Source: Actinomadura terrae
GTDB taxonomy: Bacteria > Actinomycetota > Actinomycetes > Streptosporangiales > Streptosporangiaceae
Assembly (NCBI RefSeq): GCF_022751215.1
Contig: NZ_JAICDG010000005.1
Location: forward strand, 434,001 to 498,000
DNA: 64,000 nucleotides
Reading direction: 5' to 3'
The position numbers were made by a program, and so were the translations under genes. The notes beneath the pieces are model-generated. The model was not told where the DNA came from. It worked only from the letters and a program-made list of their open reading frames with translations, and searched no databases. Below are positions 8,059 to 15,729 of this stretch, in pieces; position 1 is the first letter of the stretch; each line of letters starts with the position of its first letter.

Positions 8059-9170
8059 CACCGCTGTCCGTCCTCGACCTCGCGCCGGTGTCGGCCGGCG
8101 GCACCGCGCGCGACGCCGTGCGCAACGTCCTCGACCTCGCGCGCCGGGCCGAGGCCGCCGGCTACCACCGGTACTGGCTCGCCGAGCACCACCTCTCGCC
8201 GGGCGTCGCGAGCGCGGCGCCGCAGGTGCTGATCGGCGCGGTCGCGGCCGCCACGTCCCGGATCAGGGTCGGGTCCGGCGCCGTCCAGACCGGGCACTGG
8301 ACGCCGCTGGCGATCGTCGAGCAGTTCGGCACGTTGGACGCGCTCCACCCGGGCCGCGTCGACCTCGGCATCGGCCGCTCCGGGCAGAAGCGCCAGGAGG
8401 CCGCGAGCCGGTCGGGCGCGCCGAAGCGTCCCGCGCGCGAGGCCACGTTCGTGGACGGCCTGCTCCTCCCCACCCCCTACGACACCACGCGGGCCGCGTC
8501 GTCGCCGAGGCTGCTGCTCCAGGACTCGCTGCTGCGCCAGGCCGGGGCGCGGCCACCGCGCTTCACCGACGCCATCGACGAGATCATCGCGCTCCTGGAC
8601 GGGACGCTCAGCCGCGACGGCGTCGACGCGCACGCCACCCCCGGCGAGGGCGCGGCGCTCGCGCTGTGGATCCTCGGCAGCAGCGGCGGCGAGAGCGCCC
8701 GCGTCGCGGGCGAGCGGGGGCTGCCGTTCGCGGCGAACTACCACGTCGCCCCGGCGAGCGTGCTGGAGGCCGTGGACGCCTACCGCGCGGCGTTCCGCCC
8801 GTCCGCGACGCTGGCCGAGCCGTACGTCCTCGTCTCCGCCGACGTGGTCGCGGCGCCCACCGAGGCGGAGGCGCGCGAGCTCGCCGCCCCCTACGCGCTG
8901 TGGGTGCACAGCATCCGGGCGGGCGGCGGCGCGATCCCGTTCCCGACGCCCGCGCAGGCCGCCGCACACGAGTGGCGGGCCGAGGACCTCGACCTCGTCG
9001 CCGACCGCGTCGAGACCCAGTTCGTCGGGACGCCCCGCACGGTCGTCGCGCAGCTGGAGACGCTGCGCCGCGTCACCGGCGCGGACGAGCTGCTGCTCAC
9101 CACCATCACCCACGACCACGCCGACCGCGTCCGCTCGTTCGAGCTGATCGCCGAGGCGTGGGCGGCCTAG
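8055..9170 (+). CDS. LLM class flavin-dependent oxidoreductase (MsnO8-like)
   Basis: A 371-residue bacterial-luciferase-like protein of the MsnO8 group. SVLDLAPVSAGGTARDAVRN at the start, YWLAEHHLSPGVASAAPQVL, IRVGSGAVQTGHWTPLAIVEQ and GRVDLGIGRSGQ are characteristic. C-terminal QFVGTPRTVVAQLETL is the standard LLM late helix. GTG at 8055 overlaps the preceding stop by four bases. It is the last gene of the sulfur operon; a 171-base gap and a convergent gene follow. MsnO8 homologues lie in arylsulfonate or sulfonate loci, but a reaction cannot be assigned from sequence. Confidence 0.87.
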   Translation: MTPLSVLDLAPVSAGGTARDAVRNVLDLARRAEAAGYHRYWLAEHHLSPGVASAAPQVLIGAVAAATSRIRVGSGAVQTGHWTPLAIVEQFGTLDALHPGRVDLGIGRSGQKRQEAASRSGAPKRPAREATFVDGLLLPTPYDTTRAASSPRLLLQDSLLRQAGARPPRFTDAIDEIIALLDGTLSRDGVDAHATPGEGAALALWILGSSGGESARVAGERGLPFAANYHVAPASVLEAVDAYRAAFRPSATLAEPYVLVSADVVAAPTEAEARELAAPYALWVHSIRAGGGAIPFPTPAQAAAHEWRAEDLDLVADRVETQFVGTPRTVVAQLETLRRVTGADELLLTTITHDHADRVRSFELIAEAWAA

Positions 9171-9191
9171 GGCGGGTGCCGTGCACCGGCC

Positions 9192-9341
9192 TCAGCAGTA
9201 CACCCGCACCATCGTGGCCAGGTTGTTGGGGTCCAGCCTCCGCTGCGTCCACGGCGCCGTGTAGTCCCACGTTACGCCGCTGCGCGCAAGGCGCAATCGA
9301 CGCACCACATAGGACACTTTTCGAGCCTCTGCGGTACGCGC
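9192..9341 (-). pseudogene. unrecognised open remnant downstream of the FAD oxidase
   Basis: Directly after the oxidase stop, the same minus-strand frame stays open for 49 residues and ends ...DPNNLATMVRVYC at 9192. The last 27 codons (from VTWDYTAPWTQRR) have GC-rich third positions like real genes, while the first ~22 do not. No start codon with a ribosome site is visible. It could be the surviving C-terminus of a lost secreted protein ending in Cys. I do not recognise the family. Confidence 0.35.
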
Positions 9342-10949
9342 TCACGTGGCGCGGACGGACAGCGCGTGGCGGAAGACGTCGTGCGGATCCCATTTCGCCT
9401 TGATCTGCTGGAGCCGCGGGTAATTGTCCCGGAAGTACAGGACGTGCCACGGCGCGCCGTTGTTCAGGGCCGGGTCCGCGAGGTCGGTGTCGGGGTAGTT
9501 GATGAACGCGCCGTCGTCGGCGGCGGGCACGCCGCCGGTGTCCGCGAAGAGGTCGCGGTAGACCTCGCGCGTGAACGCGATGTGCCGGGCGTCGTCGGCG
9601 ACGTCCTCCCACCCGTTGATGAGGAACACCTTCATGATCGTGTCGCGGTGCGGCGCCGCCGTCGCGTCCGGGCGGGCGGTGTTCACCTGCCCGCCGAAGG
9701 TGTAGAGGCTGAGGAACGCGCCCGGGTGGTCGTAGTCGGTCCGGGTCAGGTGGCGGTGCAGGACGTCGATCTGCCGGTCGGTCAGGCGGCGGCGCAGGTA
9801 GGCCGACTTCACCTTCAGCCGGTAGAGCGGCCCGGGGTCGCCCGGGGACCCGGCCAGCGCGGCGGCGAGCCAGTCGCGCCCGCGCACCGTCCGGACCGGC
9901 GTGACCGGCACGCCCTCGTTGATCGCGGCGATGTGGTCGTCGAGCAGCCGCTCGGCGGCGGGCAGCCCCGACCCGGCGGCGACCTGGCCGATCATGCCGA
10001 TCGTCCCGAACGCCGCACGGCTCAGCTGGAGTTCGCTGTAGAGGGCGGTCGCCGGAGAGCCCGGGGCGCTGTTGCGCTCCACCCACGTGCCGTGGTTGCG
10101 GACGAGCCGCTCGAACCCCGCTTTGTCGATCTTCTTCCAGTCCCAGTCGACGGAGAAGGTCAGCGCCGTCGACGGCGGCGCGGGCAGCAGCCGGGACGGG
10201 TCGTCGCCGCGCGCGCCCGGCGTGCGGAACCAGTAGCGGGTGACGATGCCGAACGTGCCGCCCCCGCCGCCGGTGTGCGCCCACCACAGGTCCCGGTTCG
10301 GGTCGGACGCGTCGGCCGTCGCGACGACGCCGCGGGCCCGCCCGTCCCGGCCCACGACCACCACCTCGACGCCGTGGAGGTGGTCGACGGCCAGGCCCAG
10401 CATGCGCGACAGGGGTCCGAAGCCGCCGCCCGGCACGTGCCCGCCCGCGCCGACCGTCGGGCACCACCCGGCGGGAATCGTGACGCCCCACCCCAGGTAG
10501 AGCCTGCGGTACACGTCGCCGAGCAGGGCGCCCGCCTCCACGGCGAAGGCGCGGCGGGAGGCGTCGTAGTAGACGCCGGTCATGGCGGAGGTGTCCACGA
10601 CGACCTGGACGGCGGGATCGCCGACGAACCCCTCGAAACCGTGGCCACCGCTGCGGACCGTCACCCGCTTCCCGGTGTCGACGGCCTTCTGCACCGCCCG
10701 GACGACGTCCTCGGTCGTCCCGACCACCCAGACGTGCTCGGGGTCGCCGACGAACCGCCGGTTGTAGCCGCGCCCGGCGAGGGACGGGTAGCGCGGGTCA
10801 CCGCGTCCGACCTCGGACGCCGGAGGCGGCGGTGACGTGAAGGGCGCGGCGGCCTCCGCCGGGGCGGTCCCCAGGGCGGGCGCCGCGATTCCCGCCGCCG
10901 TCGCGGCCAGCCCGCCCCACAGGACGTTCCTCCTGGTGTGCTCGGTCAT
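9342..10949 (-). CDS. exported FAD-binding oxidase (berberine bridge enzyme-like, bicovalent FAD)
   Basis: A 535-residue oxidase with a twin-arginine signal (TRRNVLWGG followed by an Ala-rich stretch ending APAEAAAP, about residues 6-35). The VAO-type FAD domain is clear. VRSGGHGFEG carries the His (~103) that forms an 8-alpha-histidyl bond, and AGWCPTVGAGGHVPGGGFG carries the Cys (~163) for 6-S-cysteinyl attachment. The flavin should therefore be doubly linked, as in GilR or glucooligosaccharide oxidase. The BBE C-terminal segment ends KWDPHDVFRH. Such enzymes oxidise sugars, alcohols or secondary metabolites with O2. The ATG at 10949 has GAGGAG upstream. It is monocistronic and faces the sulfur operon. 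Confidence 0.92.
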   Translation of the reverse strand: MTEHTRRNVLWGGLAATAAGIAAPALGTAPAEAAAPFTSPPPPASEVGRGDPRYPSLAGRGYNRRFVGDPEHVWVVGTTEDVVRAVQKAVDTGKRVTVRSGGHGFEGFVGDPAVQVVVDTSAMTGVYYDASRRAFAVEAGALLGDVYRRLYLGWGVTIPAGWCPTVGAGGHVPGGGFGPLSRMLGLAVDHLHGVEVVVVGRDGRARGVVATADASDPNRDLWWAHTGGGGGTFGIVTRYWFRTPGARGDDPSRLLPAPPSTALTFSVDWDWKKIDKAGFERLVRNHGTWVERNSAPGSPATALYSELQLSRAAFGTIGMIGQVAAGSGLPAAERLLDDHIAAINEGVPVTPVRTVRGRDWLAAALAGSPGDPGPLYRLKVKSAYLRRRLTDRQIDVLHRHLTRTDYDHPGAFLSLYTFGGQVNTARPDATAAPHRDTIMKVFLINGWEDVADDARHIAFTREVYRDLFADTGGVPAADDGAFINYPDTDLADPALNNGAPWHVLYFRDNYPRLQQIKAKWDPHDVFRHALSVRAT

Positions 10950-11007
10950 TCAGGCTCCTCGATCGCGAATGACCAACAACGTAGGGAGGGCGCGGAACGC
11001 GGTCACG

Positions 11008-11042
11008 GGGCCTGGCACCACCTCGACGGTGGACTCAGGCCC
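11008..11042 (-). terminator. nested inverted repeat at the end of the MNIO operon
   Basis: Seven-base arms GGGCCTG / CAGGCCC enclose a second stem CCACC / GGTGG. It lies just beyond the stop at 11050 of the minus-strand operon and before the FAD oxidase start. It has no T-tract, which is common for actinomycete terminators. Confidence 0.5.
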
Positions 11043-11049
11043 CCGGATG

Positions 11050-12492
11050 TCAGATGTCCATGAGCAGCCCGATCTGCCGTTCGACGCCGTCCGGGCCGCC
11101 GAGAATCGGGAAGTGCTCGATGGCGTCCGCGCACAGGTCGACGAGCTGCTGCTTCTTGGTGCGCCCGAACTCGTCCGCGTCGAAGTCGTAGAACTCGAAC
11201 GAGGGCGCGGCGTGCTCGCCCTTGTGCCCGCCGTCCAGGATCGGCGTCGTGACCAGCGCCTGCGCGAGGGGGTAGAGGATGCCCTGCATCGCGGCGACGT
11301 CGTTGCGTTCGAGCCCGTACCGGTGGCTGAACATCTCCTCGCGGCCGGTGCCCGGGAACTTCCTGGTCTTCACGTCGTCGGTGGAATGCGCGTAGGTCTC
11401 GTCCAGCAGGCACAGCGTGTAGCAGTAGGCGGCGTTGAACAGCGTCATCAGGCTCTGGACGCCCGGCTGGCCGTCGAAGTCCTCGACGCGCGGGTCGGCG
11501 ACGACCGGGTAGGTCGCCTCCGGGTCGTCGATGCCGATCTCGTGGTCGCGTCCGCCGTCGACCGCGCCGATGCCCTCGATGCCGTCCTGGATGCGGACGA
11601 ACTTCTCGTAGTGGGTGTAGTCCTCGACGCCGGGCCTGACCTCGATCGTCTTGTGGTCGGTGATCGTGCCCTCGCCCTGCTCGATGATGATCCGCAGCGC
11701 CTGCCGGGCGGTGGCGAGGTTGTGGACGCGGATCGGCTTGCCGTTGCCGAACTCGTTCCAGAACCCGCGCTTGTACTGCTTGCGCACGTCGTCGACCGCC
11801 CACTCGATCTCGTCCTCCAGATCGATGAAGCCCTGTTCGATCGCGCGGTAGAACTCGCCGAGGCTCCGGTACTGGCCGATGTCCTCCGGGTGCCGCGCGA
11901 ACGCGGTCGCGCCGAGGTCGATGTCGTCGGGCATCTCGACCCGGCGGAACGTGCCGACCTGGTCCCTGGACAGGCGCTCCAGGGTGAGGACGATCTCCGG
12001 GCCGTCCGGGTCCTCGGGGTTGTAGCGGTTCAGCATCGTGCTCGGGTAGGACGGGATGAAGTCCTCGTCGTAGAAGGAGATGTCGTCGCCGTACCCGATG
12101 GCGACCATCAGGTTGCGCACCAGCGACAGGTGCAGCATCTCCTCGATCGAGATCCCGATCAGCGAGCGCAGCACGCCGCGCGGCGCGGCCCACTGCGAGT
12201 GCCCGCGCGTCCTGATCGAGTACGCGGCGAACAGGTACATCGGGATCGTGGACAGCTCCACCTGCGCGGCGACGTACAGGTGGTCGGCCAGGTCGCCCAC
12301 GGTCTTGATGCCGGCCGCCGGGTCGAGCTGCCGGATCGGCCGCGTCCGCACCAGCCGGTCGCCCGCCTTCCGCGCGTCCTTCCTCGTCTTGGCCGCCGTG
12401 GCCCGTGCCTTCGCCTTCGTCTTCGTCTGCGTCCTGGACTGTGTCTTGGAGGCGGTCTTGCCGGACTTCGTCCTGGTCGTGGCGGTGGTCAT
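11050..12492 (-). CDS. VioB-like ferritin-fold domain protein with basic N-terminal tail
   Basis: A 480-residue protein. Residues ~60-230 contain the ferritin-like domain of the VioB/iminophenyl-pyruvate dimer synthase group: AAQVELSTIPMYLFAAYSI supplies the first metal-binding Glu, and SIEEMLHLSLVRNLMVAIG the ExxH of the second helix pair. The C-terminal part (SLMTLFNAAYCYTLCLLDETY and ERNDVAAMQGILYPLAQALV) is a helical extension also seen in such proteins. The first ~45 residues are a Lys/Thr/Ala-rich tail like a histone H1 arm. The ATG at 12492 overlaps the DUF2063 stop by four bases, making this the last gene of the MNIO operon. An oxidative or metal-handling role alongside the MNIO enzyme is plausible but inferred. 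Confidence 0.85.
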   Translation of the reverse strand: MTTATTRTKSGKTASKTQSRTQTKTKAKARATAAKTRKDARKAGDRLVRTRPIRQLDPAAGIKTVGDLADHLYVAAQVELSTIPMYLFAAYSIRTRGHSQWAAPRGVLRSLIGISIEEMLHLSLVRNLMVAIGYGDDISFYDEDFIPSYPSTMLNRYNPEDPDGPEIVLTLERLSRDQVGTFRRVEMPDDIDLGATAFARHPEDIGQYRSLGEFYRAIEQGFIDLEDEIEWAVDDVRKQYKRGFWNEFGNGKPIRVHNLATARQALRIIIEQGEGTITDHKTIEVRPGVEDYTHYEKFVRIQDGIEGIGAVDGGRDHEIGIDDPEATYPVVADPRVEDFDGQPGVQSLMTLFNAAYCYTLCLLDETYAHSTDDVKTRKFPGTGREEMFSHRYGLERNDVAAMQGILYPLAQALVTTPILDGGHKGEHAAPSFEFYDFDADEFGRTKKQQLVDLCADAIEHFPILGGPDGVERQIGLLMDI

Positions 12493-13289
12493 CGTGTCGC
12501 CCTCTCTTTCGGGTGTTCCGGTACGCGGTACGCGCGGGTGAAGTAGCCGAGTGCGGCCCAGCGGCGGAGCGCGTCCGGGGCCGGGCCCGCGAGGGCTTCG
12601 CCCACCGTCGCGCCCCCGGCCAGCGCCCGCAGCGCCCGGTGCGCGGCGGGGTCGAGTTCGCGCATCACGACCCGGTAGTCGCGGCGGCTGACCGCCAGCG
12701 CCACCGGACGCGGCGCGGGCGGCTCGGGGTCCTCGCCGCGCCGGACGGCCGCCAGGTACTCGTTGACGGGGAAGGCGAAGACCGGCAGCCGCAGGCACGG
12801 CGCCGGCTCCAGGCGCAGGTCGGGGGTCGGCGGGAGGTCGTCCGGGTGCAGGACGGGGCCGTCCTCGGTGCCGGGGCCCTCGACGACCTCCGTGATGATC
12901 CGCTCCAGCCGGGCCATGTCGATGATGAGGTCGGGCCAGCGCTCGCGGTGCGCCGCGTCGTCCGGCCGGGTCGCCGCGAGGTGGTCGGCGAACTCCTCGT
13001 CCAGGCGGGTGAGCGTGTACGCCTGGGACGGCCGCGCGTCCAGGTAGTCGAGGGCGAACCGGTCGAACATGTCCTCGCCGAGCAGCCGGGTCAGCCCGGG
13101 GTGCAGGCCGCGCATGTTCTCCAGCAGCCGGAGCCGGTAGCCGCGCCAGTAGATCCCGAGCCGCTGCCGCGCGGTGAGCGCGGAGGATGTCGTGAGCAGT
13201 TCCTCGACGCCGTCGGCCGTGTCGTCGCCGAGAATGGCGGCCTGCATCCACCGCTGGATTCCGGCCAGTTCCGCCGCCGGTTCAGGCAT
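12489..13289 (-). CDS. DUF2063 (HvfC/BufC-like) partner of an MNIO enzyme
   Basis: A 266-residue protein with the DUF2063 N-terminal DNA-binding-like domain: QRWMQAAILGDD, ARQRLGIYWRGYRLRLLENM, HPGLTRLLGEDMFDRFALDYL and PSQAYTLTRLDEEFADHL. Members almost always sit next to DUF692 enzymes and act as recognition partners that deliver the precursor peptide (MbnC/TglI/BufC-type role). I chose the ATG at 13289, eight bases inside the end of the DUF692 gene, over a GTG at 13298, because AGGGTG lies at a better distance. The C-terminal half (RDYRVVMRELDPAAHRAL, then a winged-helix-like segment) matches the second domain of the family. Confidence 0.88.
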   Translation of the reverse strand: MPEPAAELAGIQRWMQAAILGDDTADGVEELLTTSSALTARQRLGIYWRGYRLRLLENMRGLHPGLTRLLGEDMFDRFALDYLDARPSQAYTLTRLDEEFADHLAATRPDDAAHRERWPDLIIDMARLERIITEVVEGPGTEDGPVLHPDDLPPTPDLRLEPAPCLRLPVFAFPVNEYLAAVRRGEDPEPPAPRPVALAVSRRDYRVVMRELDPAAHRALRALAGGATVGEALAGPAPDALRRWAALGYFTRAYRVPEHPKERATR

Positions 13290-14148
13290 CCGGGGCACCC
13301 TGAAGGGCCGAGACCGGGTCGCGTCCGGCGGCGGCGAGCCTCGCCTTGTCGAGTTCGGCCTCCAGGACGGGGAATTCCGGGAGCCGGTCGTCCCATTCGA
13401 GCAGCGTGGGAATCGGCCCGGCGCGTTCGGTGACGAGCCGGTAGAGGTCCCAGACGGCGTCGGTGACCGGACGGTCGTGGGTGTCGATGAGGTGGGTCCC
13501 GTGATCGGCGTGCCCGGCCAGATGGATCTGCTCGACGCGCTCCAGCGGCAGCGCGTCGAGATAGTCGACCGGGTCGAAGTCGTGGTTGGTCGCCGAGACG
13601 TAGACGTTGTTGACGTCCAGCAGCAGCCCGCAGCCGGCGTCCTCGGCCAGCCGGGTCATGAACTCCTGCTCGGGCATCGTCGAGGCGGTGAACCCGACAT
13701 AGGTGCTCGGGTTCTCCAGCACCAGCCTGCGTTCCAGGACGTCCTGCGCGATCCGGACGCGTTGCACCACGTGCGCCAGCGCCGCCTCGGTGAAGGGGAG
13801 CGGGAGCAGGTCGTGGGTGTTGCGGCCCATGACCCCCGTCCAGCAGACGTGGTCGGAGACGAGCGGCGCCCGCACCGCCGCGGCCAGGTCGCGCAGCCGC
13901 GCCAGGTAGCCGAGGTCGAGCGGGTCGGTGCCGCCGATCGACAGCGAGACCCCGTGCAGCGCGATCGGGTAGTGCTCGGCGATCGCCTCCAGGGCGCGGC
14001 GGCGGCCGCCCGCGCAGTCCATGAAGTTCTCCGAGATCACCTCGAAGAAGCCGACGTCCGGCCGGTGCCGCCGGACGTGGTCCATGTGCGGCCCGCGCAG
14101 CCCGATCCCGAACCCCAACGTGTTCGTGGCAGCGTCGGCCCAGGTCAC
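13282..14148 (-). CDS. DUF692 multinuclear non-heme iron oxidase (MNIO, HvfB/BufB-like)
   Basis: A 288-residue TIM-barrel enzyme of the DUF692/MNIO family (MbnB, TglH, BufB), which uses a di- or tri-iron centre to modify Cys residues of ribosomal peptides. The expected ligands are visible: HGVSLSIGG (His ~65), VSDHVCW (Asp/His ~99-100), LENPSTYV (Glu ~145), LLDVNNVYVS (Asp ~178), IHLAGHADHG (His ~209, 213), IDTHDRPV (Asp/His ~222-224) and a Glu near 251 before WDDRLPEF. GTG at 14148 overlaps the stop of the Cys-rich gene upstream (GTGA). Its substrate is very probably that Cys-rich protein. Confidence 0.93.
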   Translation of the reverse strand: MTWADAATNTLGFGIGLRGPHMDHVRRHRPDVGFFEVISENFMDCAGGRRRALEAIAEHYPIALHGVSLSIGGTDPLDLGYLARLRDLAAAVRAPLVSDHVCWTGVMGRNTHDLLPLPFTEAALAHVVQRVRIAQDVLERRLVLENPSTYVGFTASTMPEQEFMTRLAEDAGCGLLLDVNNVYVSATNHDFDPVDYLDALPLERVEQIHLAGHADHGTHLIDTHDRPVTDAVWDLYRLVTERAGPIPTLLEWDDRLPEFPVLEAELDKARLAAAGRDPVSALQGAPDA

Positions 14149-14819
14149 CGGGCCTTCCTCGGCGCGGCCCTCCGGGTCTTGGCGGTGCTCTTGCGGCGCG
14201 CGCCGTCGCCCGCCGCGCGCTTGCGCGCCCCGTCCCCGGACGCGGCGCCGCGCCGCCCCACCGGGCCCACCAGGTCCTGGCCGTCGTCGACGTCGTACTC
14301 GGGCAGCAGGTCGTCGGGAATCCCGTCGCCCGGGGACGGGCCGAAGGCGAGCCCCGACCGGTACATGCGGTCCTCCATGAGCCGCCGGGCCTGCATCCAC
14401 ACGCTCCGGCCCTTCATCGGCCCGGCGCTGAACACGCGGCTGACGTTGAGCGGGCTCGCGCAGCTCCCGTTGAACCGGCACGACTGCTCCCCGGGCCGCC
14501 ACTGCTGCTCGTCGCTTCCGGCGTAGCCGCAGCCGCCCTGCCCGCGGCACTGCCCCTCGCCGTGGCAGACATGGCGGACGGTCGCGCAGTTCCCGGTTCC
14601 CGCCATCACGGCCCCGCCGTCGATGTCGAAGGCGTTGCAGGCGTTCAGGCCCATGCACACGTGCTGTTCCAGTCCCTCGGCGGGCGCGCCGCAACTCGCG
14701 CCCCCGAAACTGCGCCCGCTGGCGTCGTAGTGCTGCTCGACCGCGTAGTCCTGCGACGACAGCACCTCCGGGCCCGCCGCCCGGTCGTGCCCGTTGTGCT
14801 CGCGCCTCACCTTTGCCAT
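14145..14819 (-). CDS. Cys-rich bufferin-like protein, probable MNIO substrate
   Basis: A 224-residue protein with nine Cys concentrated in the first half. Three Cys pairs share C-X5-C spacing (CMGLNAC, CHGEGQC, CRFNGSC), and CRGQGGCG resembles the KGQGGC blocks of BufA2-type bufferins. It is the first gene of the operon and overlaps the MNIO gene by four bases, the position normally held by the precursor. Unlike Gram-negative bufferins it has no Sec signal. It carries a ~35-residue Arg/Lys/Ala-rich C-terminal tail. A GTG at 14864 would add 15 residues, but the ATG at 14819 has GGGGA at good spacing. Modification of the Cys cores to metal-binding groups is inferred from family knowledge. Confidence 0.75.
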   Translation of the reverse strand: MAKVRREHNGHDRAAGPEVLSSQDYAVEQHYDASGRSFGGASCGAPAEGLEQHVCMGLNACNAFDIDGGAVMAGTGNCATVRHVCHGEGQCRGQGGCGYAGSDEQQWRPGEQSCRFNGSCASPLNVSRVFSAGPMKGRSVWMQARRLMEDRMYRSGLAFGPSPGDGIPDDLLPEYDVDDGQDLVGPVGRRGAASGDGARKRAAGDGARRKSTAKTRRAAPRKAR

Positions 14820-15060
14820 GCCGTCCCCAAATTCAGCGAATTGCCGGTCCACCTGCGTCTTCACCCGGGACGAAGATCAGTAAGCGCGCGGCTCGACTTA
14901 TTACGACACGCGGAATCGACATGCGCCGCCGTTGACCGAAAATTGACGATCACCTGATTTTGATACAAGGCGGCAGCCAACCTTGGCAGTTCCTCCCCTT
15001 GCCGGGGGCCGCGCCTTTTCCGCACTATTCCGGAAGAACAGCCCCCCGGTAGGAGGCCCC

Positions 15061-15726
15061 GTGAGAGCCCGCATTTCTGTGATCTTCGCGTGTGTCGCGA
15101 CCGCCCTGAGCCTGCTCGTCCCCGGCACGGCCGCCGGCGCGACCACCGCCCCGCCGCCGCCGGAGGGCGGGCGGGCGATCTTCGGGAGCAACGGCGCGCG
15201 CTGCGTGATCGGGTTCAACGTGGTCAGGAACGGCAGCTACTACTTCCTCACCGCGGGCGGCTGCGCGCAGGGCGGCCTGCACATCTACGCCGACGAGGCC
15301 CGGACCGTCCCGCTCGGCACGGTCGCCCAGGTCATGGGCGGCGGCTTCAAGGTCGCGCTCGCCCAGTACGTGGACCCGAAGAAGCAGCAGCCCGGCACCG
15401 TCCACACCTATCCCGGCTCACTGGAGATCACGTCGGCGGGGATGCCGTCCGTCGGCCAGCGGGTCTGCCGCAGCGGCCCGGTGAGCCACGTGGTCTGCGG
15501 GTCCGTCACGGCGGTCAACCAGACCATCAACCTCCCGGACGGAGTGATCAACGGCGTCTCGCGGACGAGCATCTGCGCGAGCGAGCTCCCGGGCGCGCCC
15601 TACTTCACCGACGGCAGAGCGGTCGGGATGGAGATCGGGACCTCCGGTGGCTGCGTCGGCGGCACCTCGTCCTACTTCCAGCCGATCAGCCCGGTCCTCA
15701 GCGCCTTCGGAGTCGCCGTCTACTGA
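15061..15726 (+). CDS. secreted S1-family (streptogrisin-like) pseudoprotease
   Basis: A 221-residue protein with a Sec signal (VRARISVIFACVATALSLL, cleavage near AAGA) and the alpha-lytic/streptogrisin chymotrypsin fold. Family blocks are clear: YYFLTAGGCAQGG, and the C-terminal GTSGGCVGGTSSYFQP. The Cys pattern (~48/68, 136/146, 172/198) fits the three disulfides. The triad is gone, however. The His in TAGHC is Gly (~67), the Asp strand reads FKVALAQYVD instead of DYA, and the GDSGG serine loop is ELPGAPY (~175-181). It has no pro-domain. A binding or inhibitor role is therefore more likely than proteolysis. GTG at 15061 follows AGGAGG. It is divergent from the MNIO operon. Confidence 0.8.
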   Translation: MRARISVIFACVATALSLLVPGTAAGATTAPPPPEGGRAIFGSNGARCVIGFNVVRNGSYYFLTAGGCAQGGLHIYADEARTVPLGTVAQVMGGGFKVALAQYVDPKKQQPGTVHTYPGSLEITSAGMPSVGQRVCRSGPVSHVVCGSVTAVNQTINLPDGVINGVSRTSICASELPGAPYFTDGRAVGMEIGTSGGCVGGTSSYFQPISPVLSAFGVAVY

Positions 15727-15729
15727 CGA

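Noticed and set aside
9175..9187. Short GGTGC-CGT-GCACC hairpin as terminator of the sulfur operon
   Set aside because: The stem is only five base pairs with no T-tract, too weak to call.
9366..10835. Plus-strand open frame opposite the FAD oxidase
   Set aside because: The oxidase on the minus strand has a Tat signal and both FAD-attachment motifs; the plus frame has none.
14932..14967. TTGACC or TTGACG with GATACA as a promoter for the pseudoprotease gene
   Set aside because: No combination gives both a good -10 and a 16-18 base spacer.
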